Assembly (NCBI GenBank): GCA_005789205.1
Contig: SXYM01000014.1
Coordinates: 1 to 39,019, forward strand
Direction: 5' to 3'
Length of the DNA: 39,019 nucleotides
DNA from: Actinomycetota bacterium
Lineage (GTDB): Bacteria; Actinomycetota; Actinomycetes; Nanopelagicales; Nanopelagicaceae
Notes under the pieces: generated by a model
Databases searched by the model: none
Told to the model about the DNA's origin: nothing
What the model saw: only the letters and a program-made list of their open reading frames with translations
Made by a program: the position numbers and the translations under genes
Shown here: one piece after another, positions 16,486 through 25,273 of the stretch
Numbering within the stretch: position 1 is the stretch's first letter
How the letters are laid out: each line of letters starts with the position of its first letter

Positions 16486-17599
16486 GTGCGCCAATAGCAG
16501 CGACAACAAGAGGCCACTGAATATCACCTTTACTCCACAGTGCACCCCCCCAAATACCAGCACCAAGAATGGCAAAATTCATTGATGCTTGGTAAACACC
16601 TTGAGCACGACCGCGATGATTTGCTTCACTTAATCCTGCAATCCAAGCTTTACCAACTCCATCAGTCAGTGCTGGAAACAATCCGTAAAGTACTAAAGCG
16701 ATGAGTGCAACTGTGTGGTTTTGTGTTAACCCTAAAGTTGCATAGGCCGCAGCAAAAGCAACTAAACCAACAGAATAGACAACTCTTGGTGAGTATTTAT
16801 CGGCAATAGCACCACCTGGATAAGCTGCCAGGACGGTTACTGCACTAAAGAGCATGTATGAAAGAACTACACCCTGAGTTGAGAATCCAATGTCGTAAAG
16901 GCGCAGTAATAAAAGCGCATCTGGAATATTTGTTAGTTGAATGAGCACCAAAATTGTGATCGATTTCTTAAGAGGTGCTGGTAAAGGCGGATGTTTCACC
17001 TTGACTTTAACTTCAACTTTTTTTGGCTTTACAAAGTTTTCTCTAATAAACAAGGTGAGTAATCCAGAAATTATTGCTGGGATTAATGCCCACATCGCAA
17101 CTGCTCGCACATCACCATCGAGCATTGCTAAACCGATTAGCGCAATGCCAGGTCCGATAACCGCGCCGATATTGTCGCCTGTGCGGTGGAATCCAAAAGC
17201 TTTGCCAAGATGGGCTTTATCTACAGAATCAGCGATTAAGGCATCACGTGGTGCACTGCGCATGCCTTTGCCAATTCGATCAGTAACGCGACCAAGAAAA
17301 ACAAGAGGCCAAGATGTTGCAACTACTACAAATGCTTTGCCGAGACCAGCCAATGTGTATCCAGATATGACAAATGGTTTGCGACCCAAACGATCACTAG
17401 ATTTTCCACTAATCAATTTGGTAAATCCGGCTGCCGCTTCAGCGCATCCTTCGATTAGACCTAGAGCCAATGGCGCTGCACCAATGACACCTGTGAGCAG
17501 AATTGGGAGTAGTGGGTATAGAAGTTCGCTAGCAGCATCTTGAGCGAGTGAAACAATAGTGAGCAGAATTAAATTGCGTGTGAGCCAGACTCTTTTCAT
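16433..17599 (-). CDS. MFS transporter
   Basis: 12-TM-like hydrophobic protein with GKSSDRLGRKPFVISGY loop motif. Confidence 0.9.
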   Translation of the reverse strand: MKRVWLTRNLILLTIVSLAQDAASELLYPLLPILLTGVIGAAPLALGLIEGCAEAAAGFTKLISGKSSDRLGRKPFVISGYTLAGLGKAFVVVATSWPLVFLGRVTDRIGKGMRSAPRDALIADSVDKAHLGKAFGFHRTGDNIGAVIGPGIALIGLAMLDGDVRAVAMWALIPAIISGLLTLFIRENFVKPKKVEVKVKVKHPPLPAPLKKSITILVLIQLTNIPDALLLLRLYDIGFSTQGVVLSYMLFSAVTVLAAYPGGAIADKYSPRVVYSVGLVAFAAAYATLGLTQNHTVALIALVLYGLFPALTDGVGKAWIAGLSEANHRGRAQGVYQASMNFAILGAGIWGGALWSKGDIQWPLVVAAIGALIGAIVLATIHLRRAQS

Positions 17600-18243
17600 A
17601 GCGGCAAGTGCTGCAACGCCCAGTGATACATAGCAATTGCTCCCGCAGCAGATGCGTTCATTGACCTTGTAGAACCATATTGATTGATTTCATAAAGTAC
17701 TTCGCAGACGGCAATTCCTTCTTCTGACATTCCTGCACCTTCTTGCCCAAACAAAAAAACACACTTTTCAGGAAGCTTCGCGGATTCGAGTTGTTTAGAG
17801 CCAGGAACATTATCAATTCCAATTATAGGTAAGTCATTTTCTTTACACCACACTGCAAAATCTTCAACGGTTGGATGGTGGTGCACAGTTAAATATCTAT
17901 CCGTCACCATGGCACCACGCTTGTTCCAATCGCGCTTACCAACGATATGAACGCCAGAGACGTTAAATGCATTTGCAGTACGAACAATTGATCCAATATT
18001 TAAATCATGTTGCCAGTTTTCAATAGCAATCTGCAATTTGTGACGCTTTGAATCAAGATCAGCGACGATAGCCTCAACGGTCCAATATCGGTAGTGATCT
18101 AAAACATTTCTGCGATCACCATTGAGTAGTAACTCAGGATCATAATGAGCGCCTTCTGGCCACGGTTTTTCATGAGGTCCAACACCAACTACTGGGAAGA
18201 ATTCACCTGGGCCAATTGAGGCCGGGGTAGTTGGATTAGACAT
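17596..18243 (-). CDS. TrmH/SpoU-family RNA methyltransferase
   Basis: NIGSIVRTANAFNVSGVHIVG, FLFGQEGAGMSEE, GSTRSMNASAAGAIAMYHW. Confidence 0.93.
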   Translation of the reverse strand: MSNPTTPASIGPGEFFPVVGVGPHEKPWPEGAHYDPELLLNGDRRNVLDHYRYWTVEAIVADLDSKRHKLQIAIENWQHDLNIGSIVRTANAFNVSGVHIVGKRDWNKRGAMVTDRYLTVHHHPTVEDFAVWCKENDLPIIGIDNVPGSKQLESAKLPEKCVFLFGQEGAGMSEEGIAVCEVLYEINQYGSTRSMNASAAGAIAMYHWALQHLPL

Positions 18244-18249
18244 GTAGTC

Positions 18250-18259
18250 ACTCTAAACT
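18250..18259. promoter_or_regulatory. Bidirectional promoter with -10 boxes sharing TA (TAGAGT minus / TAAACT plus)
   Basis: ACTCTAAACT in a 22-bp divergent gap; each -10 is exactly 6 nt from its ATG. Confidence 0.6.
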
Positions 18260-18265
18260 GAATGC

Positions 18266-18616
18266 ATGTCAGCCATCAATACGGTCCTTTACGTAGTCCA
18301 CCTTCTATGCGTGGTTGCAATTCTTGTCTTATTGCTACTGCAGTGGAATAAGAATCCACGCAAATTCAACCCAGGAATTTTGCATGCCAGCCTTACGGCT
18401 CTTATTACTGGCCTTGCAATGGTGGGTATGTGGGGTGTTGTTCATCCTGATGAAGCTCTTAACCACACAAAAACTGGGCTTAAAATGTTAATCCTTCTCG
18501 CGATTCTGGTAACTGGCTATATAAATCTTAAGAAACCTGTTTTGACTAAAAAAACATTGCTTCTTTTAGTTGGACTAACGACCACCAATATCCTAATTGC
18601 TTCAGTGTGGCGCTGA
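18266..18616 (+). CDS. Small integral membrane protein of unknown function
   Basis: 116 aa, about 4 predicted TM segments by hydrophobicity. Confidence 0.75.
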   Translation: MSAINTVLYVVHLLCVVAILVLLLLQWNKNPRKFNPGILHASLTALITGLAMVGMWGVVHPDEALNHTKTGLKMLILLAILVTGYINLKKPVLTKKTLLLLVGLTTTNILIASVWR

Positions 18617-18623
18617 CAAATAG

Positions 18624-19799
18624 ATGCGCTCTCGTAAATTTATATTCGTACTTGCGCTAGCAACGGTTTTTACCGCAGCACCTGCAAGTGCGGTGCTGTC
18701 ACCGGCCTCAATCCCAGCCGCCTTTGAGGAACTCTTAAGTCAGCCATCTTTATCCAATCCGGCGATGGTTTTAATTGATGGGTCAAGTGGTGAGGTAATT
18801 TTTGAAAAGAACGCTTATTCACAGCGCAAACCTGCATCAGTGATGAAGATCTTTGCTGGGGCTGTTGCAATCAAACATTTAGATATGCAATCTCGACTCA
18901 CAACAAAAATTTCGCATGGAATAAATGAAAAAACTTTAGTAATCCAGGGAAGTTATGATCCTTGGATAAGTCTAAGTCATAGTGTTGCTAAGAAGATGGA
19001 TCGAGCTTCATTGCCATACTTAGCATTCAACACTTTATCTGCAGTTAAAAAAAGCAATAAAGGTTCGCTCAAAGGAATCACAATTCTATATTCAGAACTG
19101 TATTCCCAAGATGTGAGTAATCTCAAAGCTTTTTGGGCAAAGCGTGGATTTAAACCCGTGATGAAGGCAGTAAGTAGTGACGAGACTTTGCTTAACGCTA
19201 ATGAATTCATAGTTGGTGATGAGTCACCAGAAATTTTTAAGATGCTTGACTACACAATTATGTGGAGTGAAAATAACCTTTCTGAGAGATTGGCTCGATT
19301 ATCTGCACGGGCTGCTGGAAATTCATTTAGTGCCAAAGGAGTTGCCCAAGTTTTTGAGGCATTGCTTGTTGAGTATGGAATTGATTCCAGCAAGCTAGTC
19401 GCTAAAGATGCCAGCGGGTTGTCTAAAGAGAATCGCATAACTGCCAGCATGATGGGTCAACTTCTCTATCAACTTCGTAAAGATCCGAAATATTCACTTC
19501 TATATGATTCCCTGCCTGTTGGTGGGGTCTCAGGAACTTTGCAATCACGTTTTCTCACCACAGCGCCGGGTGCGGTGGGATTAGTTCGAGCAAAGACAGG
19601 AACTCTCAATGGAACTGTGACTTTGGCCGGTTATGTTGAATCAACTGATCGTGAGTATGTCTTTGTTACTTTGGCCGATGATATTTCAAGAGGTGCAAAA
19701 TCAAGCGCTAAAGCCCGAGCAGCCATCGATAGATTGCTAGGAAGAATCGCTGCACCGAATATTCCAGCAGTGATTTCTGAAGCGCCAACTACCCCTTAA
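18624..19799 (+). CDS. dacB: D-alanyl-D-alanine carboxypeptidase/endopeptidase (PBP4/DacB, S13)
   Basis: Signal peptide; KPASVMKI (SxxK), SENNLSERLAR (SxN), AKTGTLNGTVTLAGYV (KTG). Confidence 0.93.
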   Translation: MRSRKFIFVLALATVFTAAPASAVLSPASIPAAFEELLSQPSLSNPAMVLIDGSSGEVIFEKNAYSQRKPASVMKIFAGAVAIKHLDMQSRLTTKISHGINEKTLVIQGSYDPWISLSHSVAKKMDRASLPYLAFNTLSAVKKSNKGSLKGITILYSELYSQDVSNLKAFWAKRGFKPVMKAVSSDETLLNANEFIVGDESPEIFKMLDYTIMWSENNLSERLARLSARAAGNSFSAKGVAQVFEALLVEYGIDSSKLVAKDASGLSKENRITASMMGQLLYQLRKDPKYSLLYDSLPVGGVSGTLQSRFLTTAPGAVGLVRAKTGTLNGTVTLAGYVESTDREYVFVTLADDISRGAKSSAKARAAIDRLLGRIAAPNIPAVISEAPTTP

Positions 19800-20879
19800 T
19801 TATTTATTATCAAAAATCTTGACTGATCCACCATAACAAGCGACCCATGTGCGTGAGGTTGGAGAGTCATAAGTAATTCCAATTGGTTCATCGCACACTT
19901 TTATATTTTGCAATACTTTCATGTCACTTGTGCGCACTTTTGACATTGTGTCACTTACAAAATTGACAACAAAGAGAGCGCTGCCATCACTAGAAATGGC
20001 AAGGCTTCGTGCAGCTTTTCCTGTTTTGACTGAGTTACCCGCTTTGTTACTCACAAGATCCCACGATGCAACTCTGCCGGATAAATTCATTGTCACATAC
20101 ATCATTAAATTGTCAGGAGATAAGACAATTGCTCGCGGGTTACTTCCAATTGGAATATAGGAGATAGAGAAATCTTCTAAGTTAATTACATGAATACGGC
20201 TGCCACCCATTTCAGCAACATAAGCAAACTTGGAATCATTGCTCACTGCAATACCACGTGGATAACGCCCAATTTTTATTGTTTTAACCACTTTTTGTGT
20301 GTCCACAGATATGACTGTGAGGTCATAAGAACACCAATTTGAAACGAGCACAAACTTGTTATTAGGTGTTGTTTCAACAACCTTTGGGACTGATCCAACT
20401 GGGTAGACATTATCAATTTCATAATTAGCTAGATTGATTCGGTAGAGAAAGCTTGAATCATATTTAGATGCTGGTGAACAGGTGTCGTGGCCTTCACGGT
20501 TAAACCCTTTGCCATACATGGCGTAATTAGTTACATAGAGGTATTTACCATCTGCTGAAAATGCGCCCTCCACGGGTGCTCCTCTATAAGTGGATGTGTA
20601 TTTTGAATATCCAAATTTTGAGAGCTGAACAGAGTCTGAAACTGTTTTAACAAGTTCAAAAGTATTTGCGTCATAAATTGTGACACTGTGTCTATACATC
20701 ATGTTATGTGCACTTACTAAGCCATTACCGGAAGATCGCACTGACTTTGGTGAGATGTCACCAGTAATAGTTTTAATAAGGGACATCTTTGTATCAGCAG
20801 AAACAACTTCACTCTGCGCCGGTGTTGCTATGACACAGAGTGATGCTATTAGCAAAACCGCTAGATAGTTACGGTGCAT
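19800..20879 (-). CDS. Secreted YncE-like (YVTN) beta-propeller protein
   Basis: Signal peptide; repeated blades GKYLYVTNYA, NNKFVLVSNW, DSKFAYVAEMGGSRIHVINL, NLMMYVTMNLSG. Confidence 0.85.
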   Translation of the reverse strand: MHRNYLAVLLIASLCVIATPAQSEVVSADTKMSLIKTITGDISPKSVRSSGNGLVSAHNMMYRHSVTIYDANTFELVKTVSDSVQLSKFGYSKYTSTYRGAPVEGAFSADGKYLYVTNYAMYGKGFNREGHDTCSPASKYDSSFLYRINLANYEIDNVYPVGSVPKVVETTPNNKFVLVSNWCSYDLTVISVDTQKVVKTIKIGRYPRGIAVSNDSKFAYVAEMGGSRIHVINLEDFSISYIPIGSNPRAIVLSPDNLMMYVTMNLSGRVASWDLVSNKAGNSVKTGKAARSLAISSDGSALFVVNFVSDTMSKVRTSDMKVLQNIKVCDEPIGITYDSPTSRTWVACYGGSVKIFDNK

Positions 20880-20902
20880 GCCCTAACTGTAATGGCTACG
20901 AC

Positions 20903-21214
20903 TTAGTCGCCCTCGCCCTCGTTATCATCCTCATCATCGTCGCCCTCACTCATTGGCTTTTTTGCCAGGGGATTAGCAACTCCAGCTGATGCAGGAACTT
21001 TGGGTGCGATAGGAGTAACGATTGATGTAGTGCCGGCAGGTGCATTATTAATTGATGCAGGGGCCGATTCGGATTGTGTAGATATTTGAGTTGATCCCAC
21101 AACGGCAGGAGCAGGAGTTTCAGTGACTCTTGCAGGGTTTTGTCCTAGTGGTTGTCCATAGATTGCCCCAACTCCAATAATCGCTGCCACAACAACCAGC
21201 GCCGTGATCGGCAA
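20903..21214 (-). CDS. Hypothetical single-TM protein with acidic C-terminal tail; true N-terminus probably upstream (to about 21298)
   Basis: LPITALVVVAAIIGVGAIYG TM segment; tail MSEGDDDEDDNEGEGD; coding-like sequence continues upstream without a canonical start. Confidence 0.6.
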   Translation of the reverse strand: MPITALVVVAAIIGVGAIYGQPLGQNPARVTETPAPAVVGSTQISTQSESAPASINNAPAGTTSIVTPIAPKVPASAGVANPLAKKPMSEGDDDEDDNEGEGD

Positions 21215-21385
21215 ACCTCTAGAAATCTTGCGAATAAATGCTGATTTATCTGCATCTGCTAATTGGAACCATTCGGGCTTCTTATTTGGTGTAAAGATGT
21301 GCTCCGCTCGTTAAAGAGAAAGCAGTCCTTCTGCCTGAGAGCAAACTGGGAAGAATGCACGAGGATGCTGAGTTAATCTAAGGCA

Positions 21386-22255
21386 GTGAGCACAGTTATG
21401 CGGGGCTACCTCGATCTGATGAAGCTTCGGGTGGTTGAACTGCTCCTCGTCTCCACTTTGCCCGCCATGGTCTTGGCCGCAAAAGGCCTCCCGTCATTTT
21501 CACTGGCCGCAGCCACAATTTTTGCAGGAACATTAGCTGCAGGAAGTGCCAATGCCTTCAATATGGTTATTGAAAGTGATATCGATAAGTTAATGGCACG
21601 CACTGCAAAGCGACCAATTGTCATTGGAGTAATTAGCAAAATGAGTGCAACTGTTTTTGCGACAGTAATTGGAATTATTTCATTATTAATTTTTTGGATG
21701 TTTACAACTCCATTAGCCGCACTTCTTGCTCTTATGGCTATTGCTTTTTATGTTTTTGTTTACACAATAACCCTAAAACGACGAACCTCACAGAACATAG
21801 TTTGGGGTGGAGCCGCGGGATGCATGCCTGTCCTTATTGGCTGGGCTGCAGTGACTAATTCGCTTTCTCTAACAGCACTTGCATTTTTCATGGTGATCTT
21901 CTTTTGGACACCACCGCACTTTTGGTCGCTAGCGATTAAGTACAAAGATGATTATTCAGATGCAGGTATCCCGATGCTTCCAGTTGTTGCAACTAAAGCT
22001 CGAGTGCACAAAGAAATGCGGTTCCACACAATAATGATGATCGCTTGTTCTGTTTGGCTGAATATTTCTGCAGGACTTCCGATGTGGTCAATGGGTGTCA
22101 CAGTGCTACTAGGTCTTGTATTTGCCCGCGAACTTCTTGCCCTAAAGGAAGGCTCCGAGAATTACTCAAAGACAGCTGCCAAGATTTTTCAGTGGTCAAT
22201 AACGTATTTGAGCTTGTTATCTGTAGTGCTTGTTGCTGCTCAGTTAAGCGCTTGA
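21386..22255 (+). CDS. ctaB: Protoheme IX farnesyltransferase (GTG start)
   Basis: NAFNMVIESDIDKLMARTAKRPI; multi-TM UbiA family; FFWTPPHFWSLAIKYKDDYSDAGIPMLP. Confidence 0.95.
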   Translation: MSTVMRGYLDLMKLRVVELLLVSTLPAMVLAAKGLPSFSLAAATIFAGTLAAGSANAFNMVIESDIDKLMARTAKRPIVIGVISKMSATVFATVIGIISLLIFWMFTTPLAALLALMAIAFYVFVYTITLKRRTSQNIVWGGAAGCMPVLIGWAAVTNSLSLTALAFFMVIFFWTPPHFWSLAIKYKDDYSDAGIPMLPVVATKARVHKEMRFHTIMMIACSVWLNISAGLPMWSMGVTVLLGLVFARELLALKEGSENYSKTAAKIFQWSITYLSLLSVVLVAAQLSA

Positions 22256-23460
22256 GTTAAATCCTTTATCAAGTCAGTTGAATGTTCTAAGCCAACAGAT
22301 AGTCGTAGTACTGATTCTGTAATTCCCATCTCTGCCTGAACTTCAGGACCTAAACGGCGGTGCGTAGTTGAGGCTGGGTGAGTAATTAGTGACTTGCTAT
22401 CACCTAAGTTATTGGAGATATCAATGACTCTGAGCTTATTCATAAAGGCGAACACAGCCTCCTGAGTACCTGCAAATTCAATACCAATAGTTGTTCCGCC
22501 ACCTGACATCTGCTTCTTAGCCAACTCATATGCAGGATGGGATCTAAGTCCAGGAAAGCGAACAGATTTGATTTCCCTGTGGCTCTCAAGAAATTCAGCA
22601 ACGGCTTGAGCATTCTCGCTCATGCGCTGAACACGCATCTCCATAGTTTCTAGAGATTTCACTAAAATCCAAGCATTGAATGCACTGAGTGCAGGGCCGG
22701 TATGTCGAACAAAAGGGAGAACTTTCTCAAATATATATTCACGTGAGCCAAGTAAAGCACCGGCTAACACACGGCCTTGACCATCAATATGTTTTGTTGC
22801 TGAATACATAACAACGTCGGCACCTAGTTGAAGTGGCTTTTGCAGAATGGGTGATGCCATGACGTTATCAACAATTACTGTTGCACCTACTTTATGAGCA
22901 AGATCACTCACCATTCTAATATCTACGATTTCAAGTAATGGATTACTTGGAGTTTCTATAAAGACTGCCTTAGTAGGTTTACTCAAAGCCTTTGCCCACA
23001 CAGCGGGGTCATTTCCTTTTACAAGTTCAAAAGTTACGCCCCACTTTGGCAACATTTCTGTAATGACTACATGACAAGAAGAAAACATTGCAGCAGATGC
23101 AACAACATGGTCTCCTTGTTCAACAATGCAAGCAAGAGATGCAAACATTGCAGACATTCCAGAGCCGGTAGCAACGCAGTATTCAGCGCCTTCAATTGCC
23201 GCTAGGCGTTGTTCAAACATCGCAATTGTTGGGTTATGGAAGCGGCTATAGAGGAAATGATCGGTTTCTTCAGCAAAGGAAGAAAAGGCCTCTTCAGCTG
23301 AGGAATAAGTGAATCCACTATTTAGATACAGAGCTTCAGATGTTTCACCAAAACCCGAGCGTGCAAGACCTGTGCGCACAGAGTGAGTTTGTGGGTGGAG
23401 CTCCCACTGTGGCTCTTCGCGCTCGTTGAGGGGTTGCAGACCCCAAGGTCGTGTGCTCAT
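22240..23460 (-). CDS. metZ: O-succinylhomoserine sulfhydrylase (Cys/Met PLP enzyme)
   Basis: HPQTHSVRTGLARSGFGETSEALYLNSGFTY; YSRFHNPT; PLP lysine region YSATKHIDGQGRVLAG. Confidence 0.93.
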   Translation of the reverse strand: MSTRPWGLQPLNEREEPQWELHPQTHSVRTGLARSGFGETSEALYLNSGFTYSSAEEAFSSFAEETDHFLYSRFHNPTIAMFEQRLAAIEGAEYCVATGSGMSAMFASLACIVEQGDHVVASAAMFSSCHVVITEMLPKWGVTFELVKGNDPAVWAKALSKPTKAVFIETPSNPLLEIVDIRMVSDLAHKVGATVIVDNVMASPILQKPLQLGADVVMYSATKHIDGQGRVLAGALLGSREYIFEKVLPFVRHTGPALSAFNAWILVKSLETMEMRVQRMSENAQAVAEFLESHREIKSVRFPGLRSHPAYELAKKQMSGGGTTIGIEFAGTQEAVFAFMNKLRVIDISNNLGDSKSLITHPASTTHRRLGPEVQAEMGITESVLRLSVGLEHSTDLIKDLTQALN

Positions 23461-23486
23461 GGGCTGATTGTGGCAGAGTTATTCCC

Positions 23487-24392
23487 ATGTCCAATACGGC
23501 GATTTCGGTAAGTGACTTAAGCAAGAAATATGGAGATCAAGTGGCGGTTTCCCATGCCACATTCGAAGTTCCTCTTGGAACTATCTGTGGCTTTGTCGGG
23601 CCTAATGGCTCAGGTAAAACAACAACGATGCGGATGCTTTTAGGGCTCATTACTCCAACAGGTGGTACTGGTGAAATCTTGGGTGAATCAATTAAGCATC
23701 CAGAGAAGTATCTGCCCCGTGTTGGTGCGATGATCGAAGGGCCAGCTTTCTATCCGGCGTTAAGTGGAAAAGAAAATTTAAATGTTTTAGCCACCCTGGG
23801 TGGATTCTCAACAGATCGTGTTCAGGGATTGTTAGAGCAAGTTGGTTTAGGCGATCGCGGAAAATCTAAATTCAAGACATATTCACTAGGAATGAAACAG
23901 CGTTTAGGTATTGCAGCAGCATTGTTGCCCAATCCAAAGTTGTTAATGCTAGATGAACCAACAAATGGTTTAGATCCTGAAGGAATTCAAGAAGTTCGAG
24001 CTTTACTTCGCTCTCTAGCTAATGATGGAACGTCAGTCTTTGTTTCATCTCACTTACTTTCAGAGCTTGAATTGATAAGTGATTTCCTAGTCATGCTTCG
24101 CAAGGGTGAAGTTGTTTTCACTGGAAAAATGAGTGATTTAATGCTGAGCCAACAGCCAGTGATTATCGCTAAAGGTGCACACGAGAATGACTTAACTTTG
24201 TTATTAGCAATTGCGCAGCAAGCAGGACACAACGCAACTATCCGCGATGGAGCTGTTCATGTTCAGGGCCCAGCAGATTGGGCTATTGAATTTAATCGCG
24301 CAGCCTTTAATGTTGGAATTACTCTGTCCCAGCTCACGCCACAGCTACCTAACTTGGAAGAAACATTCTTTGAAATGACAGGTGACAAATAA
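23487..24392 (+). CDS. ABC transporter ATP-binding protein (start at internal ATG)
   Basis: GPNGSGKTT, YSLGMKQRLGIAAALL, LLMLDEPTNGLDPEG. Confidence 0.94.
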   Translation: MSNTAISVSDLSKKYGDQVAVSHATFEVPLGTICGFVGPNGSGKTTTMRMLLGLITPTGGTGEILGESIKHPEKYLPRVGAMIEGPAFYPALSGKENLNVLATLGGFSTDRVQGLLEQVGLGDRGKSKFKTYSLGMKQRLGIAAALLPNPKLLMLDEPTNGLDPEGIQEVRALLRSLANDGTSVFVSSHLLSELELISDFLVMLRKGEVVFTGKMSDLMLSQQPVIIAKGAHENDLTLLLAIAQQAGHNATIRDGAVHVQGPADWAIEFNRAAFNVGITLSQLTPQLPNLEETFFEMTGDK

Positions 24393-25198
24393 TGTGGCAT
24401 GTGGTTTTTGCAGAACTACGCAAACTCCGTCGCCCAACGTTGTTTTTTGGAACTATGGGCGCAGTTGTATTCTTCAGCGCACTCTTTTCTTCACTCTTAT
24501 TTCTACTGATTGATTCACCACAGGGAAACTCTGATCGTGGACGTACCGTTGGCCGGGAAGTACTAGGACTAGCAACAGGTGGGGTTCAGGGATTTAGCAA
24601 TGTGGGTGGATTTTTAGGAATCATCGCCCTCTGTGTCTTTGCCGCGCAAACTGCGCAGGAATATACCTATGGGACTCTTCGTAATCTATTAGTTCGACAA
24701 CCTGGGCGTCTGCGTATTTTGTTGGGCAAATTCATTGCGATGAAGTTGTTTGCTTTGCTCATGATTGTTTTATCAGCCTTTGTCAGTATCGGTGCCTCTG
24801 TGATTTTGGCCCCAGGAGCCGAAGTATCAACCGATCTTTGGTTTGGCGCTGATGGCCGCCATGCAATCTTTACAACCTTTGTTAACGTCACAATTTCAGT
24901 TATTGGCTTTGGAACTATTGGAATGGTGCTTGGTTTGCTACTTCGATCACCTATCAGTGCAATTTCATTTGGTGTTTTATGGTTACTAATCGTTGAAAAC
25001 CTGTTAATCGCAGTAAAAAACTCTTGGGAAAAGTGGTTGCCAGGTGCGCAGTTGAATGCAATCGCAACAGGCGGGGGTCCAACTGGAAGTTCAGAGGGAA
25101 TCGAATTTTCACAGGCACTTCTAGTTGGTGGAATCTATGTTGCCATTGGGGCAACGGTTGCATCATTCCTGTTTGTCCGCCGTGATGTAGCTAATTAG
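24392..25198 (+). CDS. ABC-2 type transporter permease
   Basis: Hydrophobic, follows ATPase with TAATG overlap; AAQTAQEYTYGTLRNLLVRQPGR motif. Confidence 0.9.
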   Translation: MWHVVFAELRKLRRPTLFFGTMGAVVFFSALFSSLLFLLIDSPQGNSDRGRTVGREVLGLATGGVQGFSNVGGFLGIIALCVFAAQTAQEYTYGTLRNLLVRQPGRLRILLGKFIAMKLFALLMIVLSAFVSIGASVILAPGAEVSTDLWFGADGRHAIFTTFVNVTISVIGFGTIGMVLGLLLRSPISAISFGVLWLLIVENLLIAVKNSWEKWLPGAQLNAIATGGGPTGSSEGIEFSQALLVGGIYVAIGATVASFLFVRRDVAN

Positions 25199-25246
25199 AG
25201 ACACCAGCACTTAAACACATGGTTTTCTAAAGAACATCATTTATTA

Positions 25247-25272
25247 TTAAGGCCTTCCCCCGGAGGTCTTAA
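25247..25272 (+). promoter_or_regulatory. SD-sequestering hairpin in 5' leader of NlpC/P60 gene
   Basis: UUAAGGCCUUC-CCCC-GGAGGUCUUAA, 11-bp stem (two G-U) occluding GGAGG, start TTG at 25274. Confidence 0.6.
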
Positions 25273-25273
25273 C

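Noticed and set aside
21322-21340. Minus strand TCTCAGGCAGAAGGACTGC resembles the 3' half of a glycine riboswitch aptamer
   Set aside because: No GCCGAAGG-GCAA core or pairing 5' P1 strand upstream; the short match alone is insufficient. A cmsearch with the glycine-riboswitch model (Rfam RF00504) would settle it.
23461-23486. Shared -10 bidirectional promoter between metZ and the ABC ATPase
   Set aside because: Candidate hexamers (CACAAT minus, CAGAGT plus) lack the initial T and do not overlap; the 26-bp gap is notable but does not match the two good sites.
25199-25273. c-di-AMP (ydaO-type) riboswitch upstream of the NlpC/P60 gene, as seen in other actinobacteria
   Set aside because: Only 75 nt of intergenic space, too short for the aptamer, and no recognisable core; only the SD hairpin is supported.
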